Origin: Salminus brasiliensis | Taxonomy: Eukaryota > Chordata > Actinopteri > Characiformes > Bryconidae | NCBI RefSeq assembly: GCF_030463535.1 | Contig: NC_132899.1 | Span: 15,905,490 to 15,969,489, forward strand | Reading direction: 5' to 3' | Length of the DNA stretch: 64,000 bases | Shown: one piece after another, positions 19,236 to 31,600 of the stretch | How positions within the stretch are numbered: the stretch's first letter is position 1 | Layout of the letters: each line of letters starts with the position of its first letter | Made by a program: the position numbers and the translations under genes | Notes under the pieces: model-generated | Database searches by the model: none | What the model was told of the DNA's origin: nothing | Seen by the model: only the letters and a program-made list of their open reading frames with translations

Positions 19236-21696
19236 GTGGGTGGGGTAATTGGCAATCTAAAAAATGTGGCAGTAAAATTAGGTAGCAAGCAGTAATTCAT
19301 TTTACATGACCACTTATCAATCTCTCTTTATCCCATACAATTAAGAGTGGAACAGGTTAGCCTGAGCTCAGCAGACTTGGAGCAGGATTGCCGTGGTGGA
19401 AACGGTCAGACTCTGTGGTGTGTGGCAAGTTAACCGCGATGCTGACAGACCCAGAAGCTGGGCTCTGCTATGTGGAGCAAGGTAGCTGCAATGCCAGAAG
19501 GCACAGTAGCCAGGATACGCAGGGTTGGAGCAGGACAGTGAGTAGGATCGGGATAGCCGCAGCAGCACAGCAATCAGGTGAAGACAGGAATCACGCGACA
19601 TAGTACACAGGCAGGAGATGGGGGGAAAGGGTCAGTCACAGAGAGATACCAACGTGCTCTCACACAGAGAAGAGGTCACTGATTCAGTGAATATGGGCTG
19701 AAAATGGGTAGCTCTTTATCAAACTGCTATGTTGTGCTCATTCGTGTTTAGCAGCTGCTTTCTCTGGGCTTCACAACACTGTGCTGAGAACACAAATGGG
19801 AGGAGGGAGCCGTGGCTTAGGGGAAGGGTGTGGCTGAAAATGAAGTATCTTTGTGTCGTCTGGTGTCGGAAAGGATCAAGATACTGAAATGTTTACAGTT
19901 GCGCTGGAGCTACACAAAATGTAGTGCACTAATGTAGCAGAGTTAATACCCACCAATTAGCATCATGCAAGCTACATGCTAATTCATTACACACTTGCCT
20001 CAAACAGCATTATTTACGATCAATAGGACAGAAGTAACATTTATAGCTATCCAAACTATCATGTTAATACTTGTAATAAAAAGTAATAAAAGCTGCTATG
20101 TTCAGAAAGTATTTGCACACAGTCGGGTTCATTTTAGGTCCCACTTTCAAACCATTCCCCCTATAATAAAAAAAACAAAAATAAGAGTTACGCACTGAGG
20201 CATGGGTGAGCATGAGCCTCTGTGTGAGTGCAGTGCTGCATTCAAATCAGTATTAGCTGAGGCTTGATGGAGGGTGGTGTCCCAGGGGTCCTTCAGCAGA
20301 AGGCTATCTGTTGCTATGCCAGCGCCTCCCCAGGCAGACCTGAGGCCAAGGTCACGAAATGTTTCACTCCCGAGTTTTCTAATGGCATTACACAGCTTCG
20401 AGCAGGAGTCTTCATCCTCTCATCCCCCCGAACCATTACAGCTATCAGTCAAGAAGAAATGGGCAGCAAAGAGACACCCTGAACTCCTGTCAGCTCCAGT
20501 TTGGAAAGTGCTTTCTCTCACAGACACAAAAACACAAACAGTTATTAGAGCTGTCAGTTCCCATTCCAACATGGAGAAACTGACAGTCTATCTCTCTCTC
20601 TCTCTCCTTCTCGCTTAGTCATAAACAAAGCACACTTCATTCAGATCTGCAAGCAAAGCAGCTCTTTGTGACAGAATGTGAAAAACAAATATCAAACTCA
20701 CTGGTTCAACCGTCACAGGTCTAAAATTCTGCTCTACTATTTAAGTGCAATTACAAAATTAAAGGCAGCTATTACACCCCGCTTTTGATACTGTCTGCAA
20801 CAATCGCAAAGTCTTAAAGGCATCAAATGGATTTTGATCACATGGCTATGGTTATTTTCTGGGCTTGCAAGTTGGCTTTGTTTAGGAGAGGTATATCACT
20901 GTGGGGAAGATCTGACTGTTACTTATCTGCCCTGTTCCCACCATCTTTTTTTCGGGCTGGTTTTATGTGAGGACAAAGATATGGGATGTGAATTGCATCC
21001 CTGCTGCTTTGGCCTAGTCTCTGGATCTGAGGGCGGAACCAACAAAACAGCAGAAAACGGCAGTGGGCCTTAGCTGGGACAGTTTATTAGTGTGGCCTGC
21101 AGCTCAGACAGACATCCCTACAAGCCTCTCACAGTCAGGGGGAACTACAGTAACCTACTGTTAATGGACTGCCCTTTCGAAGTCATGTTTAGAACAATTT
21201 AGAGAAAACTGGCAGTGGAGAAAACAAGGCAGGGAAAGTGCAAGTGAGACACAGACACTAAGAAAAATGTGAGGAGGCACAGAGAATAGCAAAGACAGGA
21301 CCTTATACTGTTACAGTTAAACACAGTTAAGGAAGACAAATAAAGTAGTGTTTTTTTATTAATCTAGGTCAATAACCCATTAAAGTTATAACAGACTTCT
21401 TAGGTATTGTTTACTTTGGGAGGCTTTATTGAAACAGTGGGTTGAAACTAATCCTGTGGTGCGAAGGCCATACTTTAGCCAGGCTAGCGCTCACTGAATT
21501 GTTTATATGGTTTAAAATTAGTAATCAAAGACCTTTACAAGGTATAGAACTATGCATGGTCAGAAAGCTGGAAGAATTTGTACATGATGTTGGTTATGGA
21601 CGCATTAGATGACAATCAAAAAGCATGTTCTACTTGAAACTACTTCACCCTACATTAGATTGTGCATCATGCTCCCAAATACAAAAAGGCCATGTA
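19236..21696. other. No gene seen
   Basis: Contains a GC-richer, repetitive-looking segment at about 19340-19620 (recurring GGAGCAGGA words) and otherwise unique sequence. Short open frames show no recognisable domain. Confidence 0.35.
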
Positions 21697-21715
21697 AAAA
21701 AAAAAAAAAAAAAAA
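21697..21715 (+). repeat. Poly(A) tract
   Basis: Nineteen consecutive A residues. Possibly the tail of an old retroposed copy, but no recognisable element precedes it. Confidence 0.9.
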
Positions 21716-22579
21716 GGGCCAATAACAGTTCCAGACATGCTTCCATGGGGTGGATCATGTAAGTAAAGCAGTCCCATAATCCCATGCTCGTATACCTATC
21801 GGTATTGTTAATCAAATACTGAGCAAATGCTGGAGTGATTCAGATCATAAATCATATCTTCTATCCAGTAGTTTTTAAATTGGATTTTACTGAAAGCACA
21901 GGAATAAAAGGCTGGAGGAGAGGGTGTGTGTCTATACAGTATCTCCATTTGAACAATGCCATATGAACCTTTTACTGCAGAGTTCTGACTAAAAGCCTGT
22001 ATAAGAGTGTCTTTGTGTTTCTAAATGGCATCACACACTACACTTATAGCTCTTTACAATGGGAAGAAATAGAGGCATAGTAGTGTAGTGCAGACTGATT
22101 GTTTATGGTTCAAGAGTATGACTGTGCTGTACAGCGGAGACAGAAATGAAAAGAAAAGCTGATGACGGTAATGAAAGGCAAGAAGGAAATGAAGGAATCC
22201 AGGCTGGAAATCCTCTTAGGAAATGGATACATTAAGACTGATGAGAAAAGACAAAGACGTATTGTTGGAGAATCGACATGGTAAATTAAAAGTAAGTTCT
22301 AATTTACTTTTAAAGCTTCTAACTTTCTGGATTACATATTGTTGCCATTAATCTTCAAAATGACTTTATAGGAGCAAAAAAACATTTATTAATGTAGCAA
22401 GATGTTTTTTTCCCCAAAAAACTCATTTTGGATCATGTATACAAGTTTATTCATCAGGAAATATTCATAAAATGTAAATAGGTCAGTAAGTAACATGATA
22501 GTGACAATCTGCACACCAATAGGAACAAGTCTACTGCATGCTCGTCCTCAGTGTTTTCTCCCTTCATGAGGCTTTATGT
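21716..22579. other. No gene seen
   Basis: AT-rich unique sequence. No repeat or coding feature identified. Confidence 0.35.
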
Positions 22580-23172
22580 AGGCGGGCTTAAGGGATGATA
22601 ATGTTTTGGCGAGTTTCAAGCAGCTCGTTTCTTAAACAGCCTCACATGTCAAGCATTACAATTGGCGACAGTGTTAACCGGGTTGAATGCAGCAATAACA
22701 TTCGCTGTGAAGCATTTTTAAGCCTCGCTCTCATACAATCCAATAACCACATCTGAGAGCTATGAGCTGCACTTCAAGGAGGGAAAATGATACTCTTACA
22801 TTCTATTCAAATTCAAATTCTGTCTGTGAGTAAACTTGCAGAAACAACACGCGGCGGCCTCTCATGGCTCTCTGCGAGACGAGGGGAAAGGGAATTTATA
22901 AGAGAGGAGGAGACCGTAAGAAAAGTGGGCCTAAAGGAGCTTAGCATCAACTGCTTATACAAACGGACCTTTAATGGCACCGCTTTCAAAACTACATCTG
23001 AAAGCATCATTCATCTGTTAGAGCAGCAGCACGCAGGGGAGGATCGATGGAAGAGTTACGGAAAGTTCACTTTGAGATGGTTTGATTACACCAGAGGATC
23101 ATTTGGCCATAAGCTATTTTTTCCCCCCTCTTCGTCCAGATGCCAAGCCCTCTCCTCCATTCAGGGAAATTG
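22580..23172. other. Conserved-looking block containing a 128-codon open frame
   Basis: Non-repetitive, moderately GC-rich sequence. A plus-strand ATG frame runs from 22787 to 23173 (MILLHSIQIQILSVSKLAET...). It has no recognised domain, signal peptide or good splice context. I read the block as a possible regulatory element rather than a gene. Confidence 0.25.
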
Positions 23173-23283
23173 ATTTCCTTTGAAGACAAAGAGGAGAAGG
23201 AAGGCCTAGACTGCAGCAGTCCTGAATGTTAAAGAGCAGTAGGGCAGAGTCTCATATAGGCCAGTTAGTCAAGCTGATCTAGA

Positions 23284-23745
23284 TCAGGGGTCTGGGATTA
23301 TAGGCCATTTATTACAATAAGAGGATTCCCATTTTGCTTTTTTGGTAAAACTTTTTTGGAAGGCAGAATTTGGAAGGCCAACTACCCAATCCTCGTTCAT
23401 GTGAACTCCACCTTTTACTAGCAATGACCCAAACTCTAGGAGGGTGATCAGCACTTTTCCTCTGACACATTGGAATTCATCCACCGCTATTTTCGAACTG
23501 CCGCTGATGCAGCATTGCCAGACACCCAGCATGCTAGGAGGATAGCATGGCTCCCCAGCCCAATACAACAGCTAACAGACGCCTGTGCGGAGTGATGTGG
23601 GAAGGAAGTGCCTTTGACCCACCCCTGAGAAAGCAAGTTCAATTGTGCCCTCTCCGGCTTCGGCTGCTGATGGCAAGCAGCATGACCCAGGATTCGAACC
23701 AGCATTCCTCAAAATCATAGTGGCAGAGCCACGATGATATAGTCT
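23284..23745 (-). repeat. tRNA-derived SINE (second family), minus orientation
   Basis: On the minus strand a B-box GGTTCGAATCC (23700-23690) sits in a tRNA-like head, followed by GGGTCATGCTGCTTGCCATC and CAGCAGCCG, matching the 18985-19235 copy. The body continues to about 23284. It explains the open frames 23284-23568 and 23487-23705. Confidence 0.75.
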
Positions 23746-23769
23746 GGAAACATTGCTGCTTTAGTTCTG

Positions 23770-24010
23770 ACCAATATTTCAAACCCATATTTAATTACCA
23801 ATTTACTGTATACCGGAAAAGATCATTTTTATAGTTATGAAAAATTACATAATGTGAGAGAATGTACTTTTCTGAGCATATTGTGGATATTGCCAGTACT
23901 CGTTAAACACGTACCAACTGCATGTTTCACTGCAAAGACGGCTTCATTAGTTGAGATTTAGTTCAGTGTAAAGGCTAAGCAGCTGAACATGCGTGGCGAA
24001 GAGCACTAGT
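23770..24010 (+). repeat. Dispersed 'ggctgggcaatat' repeat, weak copy
   Basis: The expected opening motif is decayed, but GAGCATATTGTGGATATTG and the following TTCATTAGTTGAGATTTAGT parallel the 11440-11640 copy. Confidence 0.35.
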
Positions 24011-24599
24011 TGCAAATTCTTGTTGTGGTTGCTAACTGATGACTGAACTGAGTAACATCTCACTAAATGATAGAGGGGAGGAAGGCCCATCCTCACCCTC
24101 TCACCCATCTAGACAGAGTGAGGCCAATAATGCTCTTTGGGATTGAGACATTGAGACAATGCTTAGACAGCTGAGAAAGATATTTGCACCGGTCCACAAT
24201 TCTCACATCAGTACAACTCTAATCTAAAGGTAATATGCATTGTAATATTTGATCTTTACCAATGCAGTTGTTGCAGTGCCGCATTGCGTGAGCTTCTACA
24301 GAAAGGGAAATTAAAAGAGCAGTGGCTGAGATGGCACACAGTGTGGCATATCAACTGATCTAAGATAAGTTGGTCTACTTGTATAATGGGTTGGAGTGTC
24401 TGATCTGTTGTTCACATTTCACTGATTCCAAAACAGACAGGTAACTAATGAGGAATTCTGATTCTTATTCATCTTAAAAAAAAAATAACTGTTACATAGC
24501 TCTTATGAATATGAAACTGTATGGAATACAAAATACACACAGTCAATCACACTTAATGAAAACAAAACACATTTGTGGGTGCTCTGATGTTGTGAACCG

Positions 24600-24785
24600 T
24601 CAAAGCACTGGCCCTTTGTGAGATGTCAAGATCACTCTACTGCTCGTCCATTGTTGGGAGTCCATGAGAGCATAACTGGCCTCATACTCTCAGGGTGAGC
24701 TAAATGGCCCATTCTCTGCCCCCAATGCAGTTTTAGCTAGCACAGGAACCTGTCAGCAGAGGTTTTGGAGTTGAACTTGCAGTGC
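24600..24785 (+). repeat. Diverged SINE-like segment
   Basis: GAGAGCATAACTGGCCTCA, CTCAGGGTGAGCTAAATGGC and nearby words resemble the body of tRNA-derived SINEs such as 18985-19235, without a recognisable promoter head. Confidence 0.35.
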
Positions 24786-26217
24786 AGTAAGATAAAGTTG
24801 TGCTTTTAGTGACTTTTAGAGAAAAGAAGGACATGCTAGCCTTCACCATCCCAGTTTGATTGCGCCGAACCTCCCTCGATCACGATACCATGCTACCAAG
24901 CTAGGAGGTTCAGACCTTCCAGGTTTGGTTCAGTTAACACAAATTCTGGTGCAATTCCTCTTTTCGTAGTTCTTGGAACATGTAAGAATGGTGCCATTTC
25001 AACCCTGGTGTGCTGCTTAGACATGATCATCTCTTTGAGCTCATGAGTTCTCAAAACAATTCCGGATATCACCATAGCTATTATCAGTAAATATAATCAG
25101 TTGGGATTTCCTACTCATATTACTATACGTCAGTGTAAAAGCCAACAAACCAGAAGACGATGAAAACAATCTTTCATTTTTTGCTTCAATCTAAAACAAG
25201 GGTACTGATCTACATCTAGAAACCCATCTCTAGCTAGCACTAATAAACCTGCTGCAAAAGGTCAAACAAACTTGCTCCCTCATGTAAGACTTTGCCTAGA
25301 ACTCTTCAGGCACATACCACTGGGAAACGACCGTGAATGTGGTGGGAAGTCATAGGACTAGAAGAGAAAACACAAAAGAAACTCTCCATCAATATAGTGG
25401 ACAAGCTGTAATTGTGTCTCAATGAAATGATGACTTCATACAGAGCAGCGACTGAAGGCTCCTGCTGTCAAGAAATAAGGCTACATGCAGACATGGTCAA
25501 TTAAAAGGCCTGAGCTCTGTGCCCTATGCTGCTACTGGGGAGTAAAGAGGAGTGGACACAATATGTCCCTATGGCGTATTACATTAGAGCATGTGTAATA
25601 AGTAGAACCTGATTATTAAACCCAAGAGACTTTTCTTCTAAACACTTAGCTGGTGTTTGTCTCTTTTTTGTCGAGGGTTGGGACATGTCTGTGACATTTA
25701 TTTCTCCCTGGGGCAAAAGACCTGTCACTACTTCACTATATGATATAAGGCATATGTGAACACTGATCTACTTTTGTAGATGTCTGGATACCTTTGTAAA
25801 GATCCTGACACAACACATCACAATGCAAAACTGACAACATGCATTATTGGGATGGATGAAGCACCAATATACAATTTCTGTGCTAATATGACATAATTAA
25901 CACCTTAAAGCAATATCATGTAGTGTTTTAACCTTAAAATAGCGGCTTCCACATTAATATGCTGTTCCACCGACTAATGCTCTGCAACAAATATTACATC
26001 GATATAAGACCATACTTTATTATATTAATATAATCATATTACAATCATAATACAATTATGTTGGAACAAAAATGTTTAATATCTCTGTACAGAGTCAGTC
26101 CACATGCTTCTTTCACACCAGATACCATTTCTGTATCTCTCAGCTTGTTCAGAAATGCATGTGAAAACCATTGTTTGCAATGCATGAATTATACTTCCCA
26201 AATGTAAAAGGGAGCCC
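24786..26217. other. No gene seen
   Basis: Unique AT-rich sequence with no supported coding exon. Confidence 0.35.

Positions 26218-26251
<34 letters not shown>
26218..26251. repeat. (AAT)n microsatellite
   Basis: About 11 AAT units. A poly(A) run follows at 26410-26429. Confidence 0.95.
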
Positions 26252-26599
26252 TACATCATAATAAAACCACTTAATACTGCTAATAATATTAGTCAAACAA
26301 TCAGTAATTGACATTATTTATATACATGTTTATGTATGCATGTATATACATTAAGATCTCTCACATCTGAGAGTTGGTGGTTATCCACTGCACTATGAAT
26401 TTGTGCAAGTAAAAAAAAAAAAAAAAAAATTCCCACCAATTGACTAGGTGTCACTGTGTGAAAGCTTTAAAAATATATATAAATGAATCAAATGAAATCA
26501 TGAACCCTGTATTGCAAAAGGCTGCGAGTTTTGCTACACTCCTACTTTCGGCTTTAGGGTTGAATTCTTGCTCTAACCTTTGATCTAAACCATTGTACA

Positions 26600-27000
26600 T
26601 AAAAACACTAGGCTGACCCGCAGTCGATATGTTAACCCAGCAACCGTGCCAAATCACCGTCACCTTTTCCCCCATTTACACGCTTCTGAAATGCCAGACT
26701 GAGAGCACGTGTGTCGGCTCCGATTTTCACCCGGCTCCTCTGACAAATGTCAACCCCCACACCTCCATACAGCCCGCAGCCGAGCCTTACATCTCCCAGC
26801 TCCAGAGACGACAAAACAACCAGCCTCAGCCTCCAGGAGCAGCAATGAGAGGAGAAGAACAAAGGAGAGACACTTTTCCACCTGTCAGCCTTGATCTGGG
26901 TGGAGGTGTGGATTATGCCTCACTCCACACAGCTCCCTCTAACAGTGGACAACAGCCAATTCATATGATGCATTCTGCAGCAAGATCAGATCAATGAGAA
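26600..27000. other. Candidate non-coding conserved block
   Basis: GC-richer than its flanks, non-repetitive, with open frames on both strands but no recognised protein. Possible regulatory element or UTR-type exon of an unseen transcript. Confidence 0.2.
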
Positions 27001-29266
27001 CAGAGTCATGCTCTCTAGACTACAGCTGCAATAGGAAAGCAAGCACCTCTCTCTCCCTGCAGTGAAGGTTTACATATGTGGTGATTTTTTTTTATATAAT
27101 ATTAAACCTCTAATATAGAAGAAAGAGGAAAATAATCAGTAAAATACATGATAAAATACTTGGTATACACACTTCACCTGAACCGTACATCACCTGAATT
27201 TATGAGTCAAGTTAGTAAAAATCACTGTGCTGTTCATAGAAACAATCTTTGATCATTGTGTTGCTTGGCAACCATTGCCTACTGCTAAATGAACTACATC
27301 CTTTGGTGAAGGTTTTTTTTTTCTTATAAACATTATTAATAACAAACAGAACCATTCATTACATACTGGTCTATTTTGTCATGAACGTTGCCATTCCACT
27401 AAATTCATTAATAAGCTAATAAGAGTGTTTGAGATTTCACCATGACTTGGGGAGCTGTAGTCACATGGAAAATCCTACATTTCATTTATCTTGGACGTCG
27501 GAGCGGAAAATGAAGTCACACCCAAGTTGACCGCGTTCCAGATCAAAATTCAGATAACTACACTATTTAAAAACACTTTCAAAAAAACAGGTAGCTAAGA
27601 CTTGAGTTTACCACAACTGGTTCAACAATCAATCCTTTATCGATGGTTTAAGGTGAATCTAACCAAAATATGCCCCATTTTTTATATCCCAGGTTAGCAT
27701 TGTTGCCATTGTCCCAGGTTAGCAATGTGCCAGGTTAGCACTGTTAGCAATACCAGTTGTTGATAATGCATTATGCGGTATTTTGTGCATCCAAACATCA
27801 TTGAAACACATCAATTTGTATGACAAGGGCTATTAAACTGTACAATACTACTGATTTTAATGTGGATTGGGGGTTTCGAACTTGGGGTTGGTAAGGCTCC
27901 CTTGACTTTCCAAGCAGGAAATCCATAGGGAGAGTTGACATTTTCTACTGGGAACTCAAATTCTTATACCCCCAGCCCAAATGGGATAACAGCCTTATTC
28001 ATCATTCAACATTATTCAACAGCCTAATTTCATCATTTGAAAAATATTTTTCTGTTAATAGTAGTAAAGTGGTTCCCAATTTCGTTTACAGTGATGGTGA
28101 TAGGAACCCAGGGTCATGATGTCAACAACACAACTATAGTTAATTTATTTAATGTCCTAAACCAGGGAACCTACACATGTCCACATGTGAGTGTGATGAT
28201 AACTGTCAAATAAAACTATTTTAATAAGACATATTTTTTCTTACAAAGTCCTCCATGAAGGCCTCCACCATCAACAGATTTAAAATCGTCTACTAATACT
28301 TCCAAAATCTGCTACTGTAAAACAATGTAGAAATATCTTTTAGTAATGTAGCTTTTAAAGGCATTACACATTTGGGATGTTTGGTTCCCATCACCACCAC
28401 TGTGAACAATTCTGGCCAAGCAAAAAGGGTTCAAATTGCTTTCACTAAAGAACTTCCTCAGAGAAAAGACTATAGATCTGAGAGTTTTACACCAAACCAC
28501 CGTAAATAACTCTGTTGCTTCTAAACCATTTAACAATGCAGAAAGTATGAAAAATCAATGGAATTCCTCTTTCCACTTGAAGCCTTGAGTGGTGTATTGC
28601 TTTAATATAGATGTGGTTCATCATGGCGAAATGTGCAGATGGACAGTTCTCAGAGCGCCACTTTACAATCAAAAAATTACACCTCTGCTTCTTCAAGTCC
28701 CTGAGTTTAAGTGGTGGCCTAAAGCCAGTCTCACAGGTTGGCTTTGGCTGAATCTGCCAACACTCCACAAGCGCTCAAAAGGTTTGCTCACAAACACTCC
28801 CCACAGCCTCCTCGTTTATCTCCTGTTAAACACGATTCCTGTTTGTAGAGTATTTGTGAACACAGCACACAGCCGTTTGTAAAAGGCTAAACAAACCTGT
28901 CCTCCCAATCCAGCCTGGCGTTCCACACTGCAGAAATGACCTTCCCCTGCTGAGCCCAGAGAGACACCCAGCCCACCACTATAGGAGCTTGCCAACAGGA
29001 CAGCACTCACCATGACAACGACAACAATGATGATCAAGTAGAGAATTGGAATGTGATGCTTTGATGATTTGCCCAAATTACTTCAATAACGCAGAACATC
29101 GAGCAATTTGGTCATTCAATACTAAACTTTAATACCCATGCCCATCTTATCAGCATGAGCCAATAAACAGGCCTGCCTCAAAATTACTTGGCTGGCGATT
29201 GGCTGTCTACAACACTTGCCTTTAGTATGCCATTTCTGCTATAAGTAGTACAACTAACAAACAGTT

Positions 29267-29270
<4 letters not shown>
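27001..29270. other. No gene seen
   Basis: Mostly unique AT-rich sequence. A small tandem feature, three CCAGGTTAGCA words in about 60 bp, lies at 27689-27750. Confidence 0.35.

Positions 29271-29337
<67 letters not shown>
29271..29337. repeat. (CA)n microsatellite
   Basis: About 33 CA units, ending 13 bp before a Tc1-like transposase relic. Confidence 0.97.
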
Positions 29338-29339
<2 letters not shown>

Positions 29340-29349
29340 TACGATCAAT

Positions 29350-29580
29350 ACTGTCAATATCTACCAAAAGTGGTCTGTGAAAGCACAACCACTGAATTGG
29401 CGACAGGGTCATGGTCATCCAAGGCTCATTAATGCTCATGTGGACGCATTTAGGTGAATGCGTTTATGTGACATGTACCACCTACATAGACATTGTTACA
29501 GACCAAGTACAGTCTTTTATGGGGACAGTATTCACTAATAGCTGTGGCCTCTTTCAGCAGGATAATGTGTCCAGCCAGAA
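29350..29580 (+). pseudogene. Tc1-like transposase relic
   Basis: The plus strand reads GTVFTNSCGLFQQDN near 29519-29565. LFQQDN is the second-aspartate motif of Tc1/mariner DDE transposases. Upstream translation (TTYIDIVTDQVQSFM) fits the same domain with frameshifts nearby. The relic ends abruptly where the element at 29585 begins, so the DLNPIEHLW part is missing. Confidence 0.7.
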
Positions 29581-29584
29581 CAAA

Positions 29585-29810
29585 AAAATTCTACTGCTCC
29601 ACAGCTCAATGCTGGAAGGCTTTATACCCCTCTACCCCACAACTGGTATTAGGCATGGTGCCAATAGGTTCACATTTATCTGCTCCAGGGTCCTATTCTA
29701 TTGGCAATAATTGCACATCTGTGTCAGCAATGGGTGCAACCTTTTAGAGTAACTGAACACACTCCTAAGAAGTGGTGTCTGCAAACATTTGGACATAGTG
29801 TATTAAAGTC
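29585..29810 (-). mobile_element. Tc1/mariner-like non-autonomous element, minus orientation
   Basis: Reverse complement shares the terminus ACACTATGTCCAAATG with 6488, plus TGCCAATAGAATAGGA and the AGGGGTATAAA block. Placed head-on against the transposase relic to its left. Confidence 0.65.
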
Positions 29811-31375
29811 ATGTCATTGTGAAACATGACATAATTCGAGTCAGCTGACAATGGATAACGTCCAACGTCCAATGTGTTCAATAGTCTCGATTACCAGCCT
29901 GTCCAAAGCAAGGATGTCTCCAACCTGATGTGAAGTTCAGTGTTAATCATTAGAAATAGAAATTCTAACAGTAAGCATCAAACTAAAGGGGGGGGGGCAG
30001 GCAACTCATATGCAAGGCTGGATGCTAACACATTACCAGAGTCGTGGGAGCAGTATTAAGTCTGTCGCCATGACAACAATGAGGGGCATTCTGGCAACAG
30101 AGCGGTATGAGTTCTCTGTCTTTGTGAAAATCAGACATTTCATTCTACTGAGAGTGAAAGTGGAAGAGTGGAAGAGTGAGTGAGCGAGTGGAGAGAGGGA
30201 GGACAAAAAATAAAAAAATAAAAAAATAAATCAGCGTGACCCATTTGGAGTGTGTTCACTTTCTATTTTCTAATCCTTTCTAAATGGTTAAATGGCCCCC
30301 AAGGTCTGGACAACATCTGATGCAATCTCTCAAATTACCCCCATCACAATAAATAAGAGAATTAAATAATAAATGAAAAATTAACTGATTCATTAAACCA
30401 ATGACAGATGTGTGCTTGGAGTCATCCGCACAGGTTTTCACCACCAATCTTCTCTTGGAACGAATTTCCAGCTGTGGCAGCCTGTGCACATCTGCCCGAG
30501 TGAACGTGTAAACAATGGATTTTTTTATAGCCCACACTTGCTTTGTTAACGCTTTTGCCCACGCTTTCCTTTCCCAAAAGCTGCCCTGGAACAGCATTTC
30601 ACCTAAAATTCACTGCATATGATTTCTTTGGCAGGTGAGCAACAAATGCATCCATAAAACCTGCCATGCCGGGGTAGTGTGGTGTGTTCAATTGAGTGAA
30701 ACCCTGAAATATTCATGAGGGGCCGATAGCTCAACCACTCACTAGTTCAGCAAGGCCTTCACACCAGTGACAGGACATTACTGAGCTGTCATGCAAAAGA
30801 TGAAATGCGCTCGCAGGGTTTAGTTTTAGTTCTAAGAAAATATTCAAATGCACCATGTCTGAAACAATGAATATAAAGGTCAGCTGTGGGTCAGGAAAAC
30901 TGAAAAATATCATCACACGTCTCCTAACTTTGGAATGGGATTGAGATGTACGGTGCCATTCTCAATTTCAATGCAATCGATATGGCCAGCGACACTTCAC
31001 TGCTGAATTGAATATGTAGACTGAATAAGGTTTGAGAAGACTCTGTATTTCTCTGTGCCTTGCACTTTGCATGGATATTGAGCTTTTCTAACTAACTTTT
31101 CTTTTGTGATCTGAAGGACAGAACAGAAATAAGTATGTATTGGCATCTGTATTGAAAATGTCTGAACGATACACATCCCTACTACAACAAAAATGCCTCC
31201 ATCTATATGCCACACACTATAAACACTCAAGTGTAAATATGTTATGATTAGAGATCATACAATACTACTTTTTCTTGTTTTATCTAGATCCTGAAATCTT
31301 TTTCTTAAAAAAAATATTAAAAATGTAGAAAATGTGTTGTTAACTCTACTGGCTCAAACACAGATAACATACTGC
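29811..31375. other. No gene seen; conserved-looking block at 30260-30620
   Basis: The 30260-30620 part is non-repetitive with AATTAAATAATAAATG, CAGCTGTGGCAG and TTTGTTAACG words and stands out as a possible regulatory element. GA-rich and AAAAATA-rich low-complexity DNA precedes it (30150-30235). Confidence 0.25.
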
Positions 31376-31600
31376 TAATTACATATCACAATTCCAACAT
31401 GACATCACAATAGCAGTAACATCACACAATTCTAACACGACATCAAAATACATTGTGTGTATCAAATGACACAATCAAATGACACAATGCTTACAAGAAA
31501 TATCACAATATTAGTAACATCACAATTCTAACATGACATCACAATACTAGTAACATCACGTCACACAATACTAAACACATAACACACAAAGCTAACCACA
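31376..31600. repeat. Degenerate tandem repeat (acatcacaat units)
   Basis: Repeated words CACAATTCTAACATGACATC and ACTAGTAACATCAC in irregular order over about 225 bp, AT-rich, without coding capacity. Confidence 0.75.

Noticed and set aside
23284..23705. Two minus-strand open frames of 72-94 codons
   Set aside because: They lie wholly within a tRNA-derived SINE.
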